A stretch of DNA of 64,000 nucleotides from an uncultured Eubacteriales bacterium (GTDB lineage Bacteria; Bacillota; Clostridia; Oscillospirales; Oscillospiraceae): positions 1 through 64,000 of the forward strand of contig UROF01000008.1 of assembly GCA_900549475.1 (NCBI GenBank). The letters are read 5' to 3'. A program made the position numbers and the translations under genes. This document shows, piece by piece, positions 58,042-64,000 of the stretch. Below the pieces are notes generated by a model, which worked only from the letters and a program-made list of their open reading frames with translations, had not been told where the DNA came from and did not search any database. How positions within the stretch are numbered: the first letter of the stretch is position 1; each line of letters begins with the position of its first letter.

Positions 58042-58956
58042 ATGACGGAGGAATATGCGGCGGGGCGGTACCGGGAAGCCTGCGGCCTGCTGCCGGAGAG
58101 GCTGCGCCAGGCAGCGCTGGCTCTGGAACCGGCCCGGCAGGCCCGGGCGGAGGAATTACGGCTGCGGGTCGGTCATCCCCTGGCAGTGACACTGCCGGAG
58201 GGGGAGCTGCCTATGACGGAAGCTGTGGTGGATGGAGGGGATCTGGAGCGTATTTTGGACAAGGCTACGGAGTATTCCCCCTATGCCGCTTCGGAGACGA
58301 TCCGCCAGGGCTTTGTTACGGCAGCAGGCGGTTTTCGGGTAGGTCTGTGCGGAACGGCCCTGCCGGAACAGGGGGAGAACCGGGGCCTGCGGGATCTGAC
58401 CTCAGTGGCGATCCGGATTCCCCGGGCATGTCCCGGGGTGGCGCAGCCTCTGCTGGAGGAACTGCTGACAGAGGAGGGCCTCCACAGTACGCTGATCATT
58501 TCCCCGCCGGGGGGCGGCAAGACCACTTTACTGCGGGATCTGGTGCGTCTGCTCAGCGAAGGCAGCCGTCTGGCAGCCCCCATGCGGGTGGCCCTGGTGG
58601 ACGAACGGGGAGAGCTGGCGGCAGTACATCGCGGCAGGCCCCAGCTGGAGGTAGGACCCTCCACGGATATCCTGGATGGCTGTCCCAAGGCGGTGGGAGT
58701 GCCGATGCTGCTGCGGGCCATGAACCCGCAGGTCATTGCTCTGGATGAGATCGCCCTGCCGGAGGATGGCGGAGCGGTACTGTCGGCGGCGGGCTGTGGT
58801 GCGGCGATCCTGGCCACCGCCCACGGCGCATCTGTGGAGGACCTGCGCCGCAGGACGGTGATGCGGCGGCTTTTAAAATGCGGTGTGTTCCGCAGGGCGG
58901 TGGTGATCCATGGCAGGGGAGCGGAGCGCCAATGCCGGGTGGAGGAATTGCTGTGA
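58042..58956 (+). CDS. spoIIIAA: Stage III sporulation protein AA (ATPase)
   Basis: A 304-residue secretion-type ATPase. Walker A IISPPGGGKTTLLRDL, Walker B VIALDEIALPED. It is the putative motor of the SpoIIIA-SpoIIQ feeding-tube complex that joins mother cell and forespore. ATG at 58042 has GGGAGG 7 nt upstream and is chosen over the ATG at 58036. Its stop overlaps the next start (GTGA). Confidence 0.96.
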   Translation: MTEEYAAGRYREACGLLPERLRQAALALEPARQARAEELRLRVGHPLAVTLPEGELPMTEAVVDGGDLERILDKATEYSPYAASETIRQGFVTAAGGFRVGLCGTALPEQGENRGLRDLTSVAIRIPRACPGVAQPLLEELLTEEGLHSTLIISPPGGGKTTLLRDLVRLLSEGSRLAAPMRVALVDERGELAAVHRGRPQLEVGPSTDILDGCPKAVGVPMLLRAMNPQVIALDEIALPEDGGAVLSAAGCGAAILATAHGASVEDLRRRTVMRRLLKCGVFRRAVVIHGRGAERQCRVEELL

Positions 58957-59444
58957 GATGGCTGGGCATTGTTTTGGTACTGGCCGGTGCGGCCGGAGGG
59001 TTCATCCTGGCCAGACGGCAGAGCCTGATCCCTCTGCGCCTAGCCCAGGCGCTGCTGGTGGACTTGGGTGTGCTGGTAAGTCACGTTTGTACTGCCCGCC
59101 GTCCTCTGCCGGAGATCCTGGCGGCGGATCTTGCCGGAGGCCTGGGGGGACGGTGGATGTGGAGACCGCTTTTGGTGCTGCTGGACCGGGAGGAGGGGCG
59201 GTCCTTTGGGGACTGCTGGGCCCAGGCCGCTGGGGGCCTTCCGCCTCCGCTGGATGGGATGCTGTCCCATCTGGGACCACTTTTGCCGGTGGGCGGGCAA
59301 GCCTTGGAACGGGCCATTGAGGAAACGAGAGAGGAGCTTACCAGGTTTCTGCGGGAAGAGCGTGCCAGGCAGGCGGCGGAAGGCCGCCTGGCGGCGGCAG
59401 TATGTCTGTCGGGGGCGTGTTTCCTGATCCTGGTACTGATTTGA
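58953..59444 (+). CDS. spoIIIAB: Stage III sporulation protein AB
   Basis: A 163-residue membrane protein. One N-terminal helix (WLGIVLVLAGAAGGFILA), then a domain like type II secretion GspF (PLRLAQALLVDLGVLVSHVC, ALERAIEETREELTRFL), and a final hydrophobic helix. GTG start overlaps the spoIIIAA stop, with GGAGG 7 nt upstream. Confidence 0.95.
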   Translation: MRWLGIVLVLAGAAGGFILARRQSLIPLRLAQALLVDLGVLVSHVCTARRPLPEILAADLAGGLGGRWMWRPLLVLLDREEGRSFGDCWAQAAGGLPPPLDGMLSHLGPLLPVGGQALERAIEETREELTRFLREERARQAAEGRLAAAVCLSGACFLILVLI

Positions 59445-59446
59445 CC

Positions 59447-59641
59447 ATGGATATTGATCTGATTTTTAAAATTGCGGCTATCGGCATTGTGGTAGCAGTA
59501 CTCAACCAGCTGCTGGTGCGCTCCGGCCGGGAGGAGCAGGCCATGATGACCACCCTGGCGGGACTGGTGGTGGTGATGATGATGCTAGTACAGGAGATCA
59601 GCAATCTCTTCCAGCTCATCAAGACCCTTTTCGGGTTCTAG
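59447..59641 (+). CDS. spoIIIAC: Stage III sporulation protein AC
   Basis: A 64-residue protein with two membrane helices (IDLIFKIAAIGIVVAVLNQL and MMTTLAGLVVVMMMLVQEI). Full length for this protein. ATG at 59447, 2 bp after the spoIIIAB stop. Confidence 0.96.
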   Translation: MDIDLIFKIAAIGIVVAVLNQLLVRSGREEQAMMTTLAGLVVVMMMLVQEISNLFQLIKTLFGF

Positions 59642-59643
59642 TC

Positions 59644-60030
59644 ATGGAGCTGCTGCGTCTGATGGGGCTGTGCGCCCTGTGTTTGCTTCCTATATTGGTC
59701 CTGCGGAAGAATGCGCCGGAGCAGGCCCTGCTGCTGGTGTTGGCCATCGCGGCTGTCGTGACGGCCAGAGTGCTGGCTCTGGCGGCGCCCCTGCTGGAGC
59801 AGCTGCGGACGCTGTTTGACCAGGCGGGAGTGGACAGCAGCCATGTGTCTATTTTGCTGCGGACAGTGGCGGCAGCGCTGGTGAGCCGGCTATGCGGCGA
59901 TCTGTGCCGGGACAGCGGTTCCCAGGCGCTGGGGACCGTTGTGGAACTGGCCGGGGCAGCGGCGGCTCTGCTCATTTCCCTGCCGTTGCTGGAGGCGGTG
60001 GCAGGACTGCTGATGGGATACTTTACATAG
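59644..60030 (+). CDS. spoIIIAD: Stage III sporulation protein AD
   Basis: A 128-residue membrane protein with four predicted helices, similar to SpoIIIAC in the opening LLRLMGLCALCLLPILVLRK and usual in length. It starts 2 bp after spoIIIAC. Confidence 0.96.
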   Translation: MELLRLMGLCALCLLPILVLRKNAPEQALLLVLAIAAVVTARVLALAAPLLEQLRTLFDQAGVDSSHVSILLRTVAAALVSRLCGDLCRDSGSQALGTVVELAGAAAALLISLPLLEAVAGLLMGYFT

Positions 60031-60042
60031 GAGTGACGGGAG

Positions 60043-61140
60043 ATGAATGTACGGTACAAGCGTGCGGCGATAGGGATTTTACTGTGCCTGATGACATGTA
60101 TCCTTCTGAGCGGACAGGCTGCTGCGGAGGAATTGACCGGCGAGCTCCCGGAGGAATTACTTCAGGCCGTTCCCGACGGGGTGGAGGTATCGGAAGAGGG
60201 GGATATGGGCCTTGCCTCCGGCGTGGCCTCCCTCTGGGAAAAAAGCAGGGAGGAGATGAAGGACTACCTGCTGGCAGGGGTAAAAAGCGTGGCAGCCCTG
60301 ATGTGCGGCGTGGTGGTCCTGGGAGCGGTGGAGAGTATGGTGCCGGACCGGCGGGGGACTGTGGGGCGGTGCATCACTGTCAGCGGCGCTCTGTGGATCA
60401 CGGCGGTATCTGCCGGGGATCTGGAGGCTCTTATCGGCCTGGGGCGGGAGACGGTGGAGGGGATTTCCCAGTTCAGCAAGGCTCTGCTGCCGGTGATGGC
60501 CACGGCCACTGCCGCTTCCGGAGGCATCGCCGGTGCATCCGTCCGTCAGGTGGGCACCGTGTTCTTCTCTGATGTGCTGCTGACAGTCATCGAGGGACTG
60601 CTGCTGCCGGCGGTGTATCTCTATGTGGGAGTGGCAGCGGCAGGGACTGTGCTGGAGGGACCTGCCCTGGAGAGTATCGGAAAGCTTCTGAAGAAAGGGA
60701 TCGGCTGGCTGTTGGGAGGACTTCTGTTCCTTTTTACCACATATCTTACTGTCACCGGCGCGGTAGCGGGGGCTACAGACGCACGGGCGGTAAAGCTGGC
60801 TAAGACCGCCATCTCCGGTGCGGTGCCGGTGGTAGGCAGTATCCTGTCGGAGGCGGCGGAGAGCGTGCTGGCCGGGGCGGGGATATTGAAAGCCGCCGCC
60901 GGCGTGCTGGGTATGCTGGCGGTGCTGGCCTTGTGCCTGACGCCTTTCCTGCGGCTGGGGGTACAGTACCTTCTCTATCAGGGGGCCGCCATGGTGGCAG
61001 CCACTGTGGGACAAAAGCAGCTGATCCGGCTGATCGCCATGCTGGGGGACGCCTTTGGTCTGGTGCTGGCTATGACAGGTGCCTCGGCACTGCTGCTGCT
61101 GGTATCCATCGTGTCATCGCTGACGGCGGTGACGGCATGA
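60043..61140 (+). CDS. spoIIIAE: Stage III sporulation protein AE
   Basis: A 365-residue polytopic membrane protein with an N-terminal signal-like segment (AAIGILLCLMTCILLSGQAA) and about seven later helices, as in SpoIIIAE. It includes the conserved ALLPVMATATAASGG and VRQVGTVFFSDVLL segments. It ends overlapping the spoIIIAF start. Confidence 0.96.
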   Translation: MNVRYKRAAIGILLCLMTCILLSGQAAAEELTGELPEELLQAVPDGVEVSEEGDMGLASGVASLWEKSREEMKDYLLAGVKSVAALMCGVVVLGAVESMVPDRRGTVGRCITVSGALWITAVSAGDLEALIGLGRETVEGISQFSKALLPVMATATAASGGIAGASVRQVGTVFFSDVLLTVIEGLLLPAVYLYVGVAAAGTVLEGPALESIGKLLKKGIGWLLGGLLFLFTTYLTVTGAVAGATDARAVKLAKTAISGAVPVVGSILSEAAESVLAGAGILKAAAGVLGMLAVLALCLTPFLRLGVQYLLYQGAAMVAATVGQKQLIRLIAMLGDAFGLVLAMTGASALLLLVSIVSSLTAVTA

Positions 61141-61640
61141 TGGAGGGGCTGCGGCAGTGGCTGCTGGGGATCGTCCTGACTGCCTTTGCCGCGGGCCTGG
61201 CCCGGCAGCTGGCCCCGGATGGCCGGGAGCAGGCGGCGGTGCGGCTGGTGGGCGGACTGCTGCTGGTATTGGCGATCCTGCGTCCGCTGGGCAGCTGGGA
61301 CTGGGAGGGACTGAGCCTGGAGGCAGGGTCCTTCCGGCAGGAGACGCTCCGGCAGACGGAAAAATATGAGGAGGAGCAGATGGCGGCTCTTTCGGCAATC
61401 ATAGCGGAGAAAACCAGCGCATATATATGGGACAAAGCGGACCGGCTGGGCCTGTCGTGTACGGTGGAGGTAACGGTGTCCGCCGGAGAGGATGGGATTC
61501 CTCTGCCGGATACGGTGACCATAACCGGCGCCTATCATGCGGGTTTGTCGGCGCTGATCGAGGAGGAGGTGGGGATTCCCGCTGGGAAGCAAATATGGCT
61601 GGAGGAGAACGTATGGAGCGGGAAAAAGGAAAGTGGATGA
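61137..61640 (+). CDS. spoIIIAF: Stage III sporulation protein AF
   Basis: A 167-residue protein with two N-terminal membrane helices (WLLGIVLTAFAAGLARQL and LVGGLLLVLAILRPLG) and a soluble ring-building-motif domain (CTVEVTVSAGEDGIPLPDTV). ATG at 61137 overlaps the spoIIIAE stop (ATGA). Its 3' end overlaps spoIIIAG by 28 bp. Confidence 0.94.
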   Translation: MMEGLRQWLLGIVLTAFAAGLARQLAPDGREQAAVRLVGGLLLVLAILRPLGSWDWEGLSLEAGSFRQETLRQTEKYEEEQMAALSAIIAEKTSAYIWDKADRLGLSCTVEVTVSAGEDGIPLPDTVTITGAYHAGLSALIEEEVGIPAGKQIWLEENVWSGKKESG

Positions 61641-62155
61641 AACCGCTGGAGGTTTTGGGCCGGTACAAATATGTGCTGCTGGTAGTGGCTCTGGGGGCTC
61701 TGCTGCTGGCCTGGCCTCAGCGGACAGAGGACAGCGGCGGCACACAGGTGGAACCGGCGGTGGAGCAGCAGGGCGAGCTGGAAGAACTGGAAACTGCCAT
61801 GGAGGACATTCTCGGCAAGATCAGCGGCGTAGGCCGGGTGGAGGTCATGCTCACCCTCCAGAGCAGCGGGGAGAAGGTGCTGGCCTCAGACAGTACCCTT
61901 CGCTACAGCGGCAATGTCCAGGCGCCTGATGACTATGACCGCTCCACAGAGACGGTGATCCTATCTGACGGGGGAGAGGACAGCGTGATCGTCACCCAGG
62001 AGCGGTCCCCTCAGTACCGGGGCGCTCTGGTGGTGTGTGAGGGCGGCGGCAGCGATGCGGTGCGGCTCCAGGTAACGGAGGCGGTGGCGGCCCTGACGGG
62101 CCTTGGCACGGACCGGATCGCTGTGGTGCGCTGGCAAAGCGGAACAAATCAGTGA
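61613..62155 (+). CDS. spoIIIAG: Stage III sporulation protein AG
   Basis: A 180-residue protein with one membrane helix (YKYVLLVVALGALLLAWP) and an intermembrane ring-building domain (LGKISGVGRVEVMLTL, ALVVCEGGGSDAVRLQVTEA). It forms a large ring in the space between the cells. ATG at 61613 follows GGAGGAG by 5 nt. Confidence 0.95.
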   Translation: MEREKGKWMKPLEVLGRYKYVLLVVALGALLLAWPQRTEDSGGTQVEPAVEQQGELEELETAMEDILGKISGVGRVEVMLTLQSSGEKVLASDSTLRYSGNVQAPDDYDRSTETVILSDGGEDSVIVTQERSPQYRGALVVCEGGGSDAVRLQVTEAVAALTGLGTDRIAVVRWQSGTNQ

Positions 62156-62187
62156 AAGGAATACAAAATATGGGAGGAAAACGTGAG

Positions 62188-62766
62188 ATGAGAAGGCAAT
62201 GGAAACGGAATGCTGTGGTGGCTACGGTGCTGCTGTTTGTCTGTGCGGCGGTGTACCTCAACTGGCGCTATGCCGGAGACGCGGCAAACGATGTGGCAGA
62301 GGTATCCGCCCAGCAGCAGACTGAAAAGGGTGACAGCACCAAGGTGCTGGGAGACGCTTCCCTGGTAGGCGGCGAGGTGGTCTCCGCCCAGGATGAGGGA
62401 ACTGCGGCCGTCAGCAGTTATTTTGATACCGCCCGGCTCAGCCGCCAGCAATCCCGGGACAATGCCCTGAGCCTCCTGCGGGAGGCGGCGGAGCAGGAAG
62501 GCGCAGAGCAGGCAGCCATTGATGAGGCCAACCAGGCCATTCAGACCATGGCGGGGTACACCATGCTGGAAAGCCAGATCGAGAATCTGGTGATCGCCAA
62601 AGGGTATGCCGACTGCGTGGCATTTATGGGTGAGAACAGTGTCAGTGTAGTGGTGTCGGCGGCGGAGGACGGACTTCAGACAGAGGATGTGGCCAAGATC
62701 ACGGACATCGTCCTCAGTGAGACGGATTATACCGCCGATCAGATCAAGATCATGGAGGCAAATTAA
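62188..62766 (+). CDS. spoIIIAH: Stage III sporulation protein AH
   Basis: A 192-residue protein: RRQWKRNAVVATVLLFVCAA is the single membrane anchor, and the C-terminal YscJ/FliF-like domain (IENLVIAKGYADCVAFMGEN, SVVVSAAEDGLQTEDVAKIT) binds SpoIIQ of the forespore. ATG at 62188 fits the family start; an ATG at 62170 with AAAGGA upstream is possible. A terminator follows. Confidence 0.95.
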   Translation: MRRQWKRNAVVATVLLFVCAAVYLNWRYAGDAANDVAEVSAQQQTEKGDSTKVLGDASLVGGEVVSAQDEGTAAVSSYFDTARLSRQQSRDNALSLLREAAEQEGAEQAAIDEANQAIQTMAGYTMLESQIENLVIAKGYADCVAFMGENSVSVVVSAAEDGLQTEDVAKITDIVLSETDYTADQIKIMEAN

Positions 62767-62776
62767 AGGGAGGCAG

Positions 62777-62820
62777 CACGCAGGCGCCGGAGGGAAATAT
62801 TCCGGGCGCCTGCGTGTTTT
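62777..62820 (+). terminator. Terminator of the spoIIIA operon
   Basis: CACGCAGGCGCC (62777-62788) with its complement (62805-62816) followed by TTTTG. Confidence 0.9.
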
Positions 62821-62864
62821 GCTGTCCGCGGCGGGAGGATATTGTGTACAGGCAAAAATTCTGG

Positions 62865-62893
62865 TTGTATTTTATGGAATATGGTGGTACAAT
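62865..62893 (+). promoter_or_regulatory. Promoter of asp23-nusB
   Basis: TTGTAT (62865-62870), 17 bp, TACAAT (62888-62893). Confidence 0.75.
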
Positions 62894-62937
62894 AGATAAG
62901 CCAATTTGCATACCTACTTTACAAGGAGTGTCATAAT

Positions 62938-63279
62938 ATGGGCGAAAACAAAGACTATATGACTCACCCGGAGGAGCTGGGCTGCATCCACATCTCCGAG
63001 GATGTGCTGGCCACCATCGCCGGCGGCGCTGCTGCCGAGGTGGAAGGGATCGGCGGGATGATGAGCCTGGCCACCAAAAAGTCCAACGCCCGGGGCGTAC
63101 GGGTCGCCGTGGATGAGGACGGTGCGGTCATTGACCTCTATGTGATGATCCGCTATGGGTACCCCATCCCCGAGGTAGCTGAAAAGATCCAGAACGCGGT
63201 ATCGACTGCGGTTGAGTCTATGACCGGATTTGCCGCCAAAGCGGTAAATGTCCATGTAGGCGGCGTCAGCTTCCAGTAA
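62938..63279 (+). CDS. Asp23/Gls24 family envelope stress protein
   Basis: A 113-residue Asp23/YloU protein: IHISEDVLATIAGGAAAEVE and GIGGMMSL, then IDLYVMIRYGYPIPEVAEKI and VNVHVGG at the end. Members lie under the cell membrane. The gene typically precedes nusB in Clostridia, as here (47 bp gap). Confidence 0.95.
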   Translation: MGENKDYMTHPEELGCIHISEDVLATIAGGAAAEVEGIGGMMSLATKKSNARGVRVAVDEDGAVIDLYVMIRYGYPIPEVAEKIQNAVSTAVESMTGFAAKAVNVHVGGVSFQ

Positions 63280-63326
63280 GGAAGCCGGCCCTTCTGCGCC
63301 GGCAGAGAGAGAAAGGAAGCTGTACG

Positions 63327-63848
63327 ATGATTAGAAATGTAGCCCGTGAGATCGCCATGCATCTCTCCTACGAGCTGAGCTTTACCGACCTGAGTGCTGA
63401 GGAGCTTCTCAACGACAGGCTCAATGCCGATCGTTTTGACCAGCTGGCTCCCGAGTACGAGGTATACGGCAAGCTTCCCGGACCCAGCCAGCAGGCTTAT
63501 ATCCGCAAGGTGGTCAAGGGAATCGCTGAGCACAGCTATGAGCTGGACCAGTACATTGAAAAGTACGCCGTGGGTTGGAAATTCGACCGGATCCCCCTGG
63601 TGGCGTCGGCCATCATGCGCCTTGCCATGTATGAGATCCTCTACATGCCGGAGATCCCCAACGGAGCCGCTATCAATGAGGCAGTGGAGATCGCCAAGAA
63701 GTACGAAAGCGGCGACGTGGTGCGCTTCATTAACGGTATCCTGGGCTCTTTCGTGCGCAAGGAGGCGGGAGATGTGTCTGCGGCGCAGTCTGCCGAAGCG
63801 GCAGATCCCGCTGAGACCCGGACTGAGGAGACCGGGCCGGAGGCGTGA
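63327..63848 (+). CDS. nusB: Transcription antitermination factor NusB
   Basis: A 173-residue NusB. The helical NusB domain occupies residues 1-145, with VAREIAMHLSYELSFTDLSA at the start and IPLVASAIMRLAMYEILYMP and EIPNGAAINEAVEIAKKYES as the conserved core. A 25-residue Ala/Glu-rich tail is not part of the domain. It binds boxA RNA with NusE during rRNA transcription. Confidence 0.96.
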   Translation: MIRNVAREIAMHLSYELSFTDLSAEELLNDRLNADRFDQLAPEYEVYGKLPGPSQQAYIRKVVKGIAEHSYELDQYIEKYAVGWKFDRIPLVASAIMRLAMYEILYMPEIPNGAAINEAVEIAKKYESGDVVRFINGILGSFVRKEAGDVSAAQSAEAADPAETRTEETGPEA

Positions 63849-63860
63849 TAAAAATCGGTC

Positions 63861-63896
63861 AAAGAGCGCACCATACAGTGCGCTCTTTCTTTTTTG
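63861..63896 (+). terminator. Terminator after nusB
   Basis: AAAGAGCGCAC (63861-63871) with GTGCGCTCTTT (63878-63888), followed by a C and TTTTTT. Confidence 0.9.
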
Positions 63897-63916
63897 CTCT
63901 GCTGCGGAGGTGATGG

Positions 63917-64000
63917 TATGGAGCGGCAGGTTTTTGCGGTATCGGAAGTCAACGAACTGATCAAAGCCATTCTGGATGATGTGCCTCAATTGGGGAATAT
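63917..64000 (+). CDS. xseA: Exodeoxyribonuclease VII large subunit, N-terminus (partial)
   Basis: The first 28 codons: MERQVFAVSEVNELIKAILD DVPQLGN, matching the OB-fold opening of XseA (VSEVNELIK). The ATG at 63917 follows GGAGG by 7 nt; an ATG at 63912 is in another frame. The gene runs off the window. The nusB-xseA order is usual in Firmicutes. Confidence 0.85.

Noticed and set aside
58004..58192. Short minus-strand frames in the spoIIIA region
   Set aside because: Pro/Ala/Ser-rich antisense translations of GC-rich genes; none has a family motif.
1..64000. CRISPR array, tRNA or rRNA genes
   Set aside because: No regularly spaced repeat series and no recognisable tRNA or rRNA sequence was seen on reading; short hairpins present are terminators or operators. 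A tRNA scan would settle it.

Overview
The window reads as one end of a contig from a spore-forming member of the Clostridia. A GC-rich Oscillospiraceae-type gut commensal (Flavonifractor/Lawsonibacter-like) fits best, but the family is inference. The support is a complete spoIIIAA-AH operon followed by asp23-nusB-xseA, a split sigK, an FMN riboswitch with ribU, and a lacto-N-biose/galacto-N-biose (mucin and milk glycan) pathway. Bases 1-49 are Illumina P5/Nextera adapter sequence and not biology, so the contig really starts at base 50.

Region 1 (50-20539) is an AT-richer mobile element whose left end is off the contig. It has minus-strand plasmid-type genes (RepA-like winged helix, MobC, HTH proteins) and a plus-strand defence operon: Xre regulator, MutL/MORC-type GHKL ATPase, Z1 helicase-like ATPase, DUF4420 PD-(D/E)XK protein, AIPR, DNA cytosine-5 methyltransferase, Vsr nuclease and a DUF2075 nuclease-helicase. 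A separately promoted AAA ATPase and a large serine recombinase (LSR1) follow. The stop codon of LSR1 lies in an AATGA motif that begins a fragment of sigK, the mother-cell sporulation sigma factor. This matches the arrangement of Bacillus skin elements.

Region 2 (20831-30030) is a second element inserted in the same sigK gene, about 300 bp further along. It carries a Rieske/FAD oxidoreductase, a GNAT acetyltransferase, a MarR regulator with a heterodimeric ABC exporter, and its own large serine recombinase (LSR2) at the right end. Both ends share CTATGTAT. Joining the outside flanks restores the sigK reading frame exactly. Joining the inside flanks makes a near-palindromic attP. sigK is therefore in at least three pieces: an N-terminal part off the contig, a middle part at 20535-20837 and a tail at 30024-30089, and two excisions would be needed to rebuild it.

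Region 3 (30090-42950) is core chromosome: dinB, riboswitch-controlled ribU, a SLOG-family gene, an RACo-like ASKHA protein, two MATE exporters, a phosphatase-superfamily protein, an APC permease and a YtrA-type GntR/ABC operon.

Region 4 (42957-56230) is the galacto-N-biose/lacto-N-biose locus. A binding protein and two permeases import the disaccharide, GH112 phosphorylase cleaves it, and an N-acetylhexosamine 1-kinase, a nucleotidyltransferase and GalE process the products. Two AraC regulators, a TetR regulator and an unexpected URO-D-family methyltransferase-like gene are interleaved.

Region 5 (56321-64000) holds a very cysteine-rich protein, a DUF4364 regulator, spoIIIA behind a near-consensus SigE promoter, then asp23, nusB and the start of xseA. 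No tRNA, rRNA or CRISPR array was seen.
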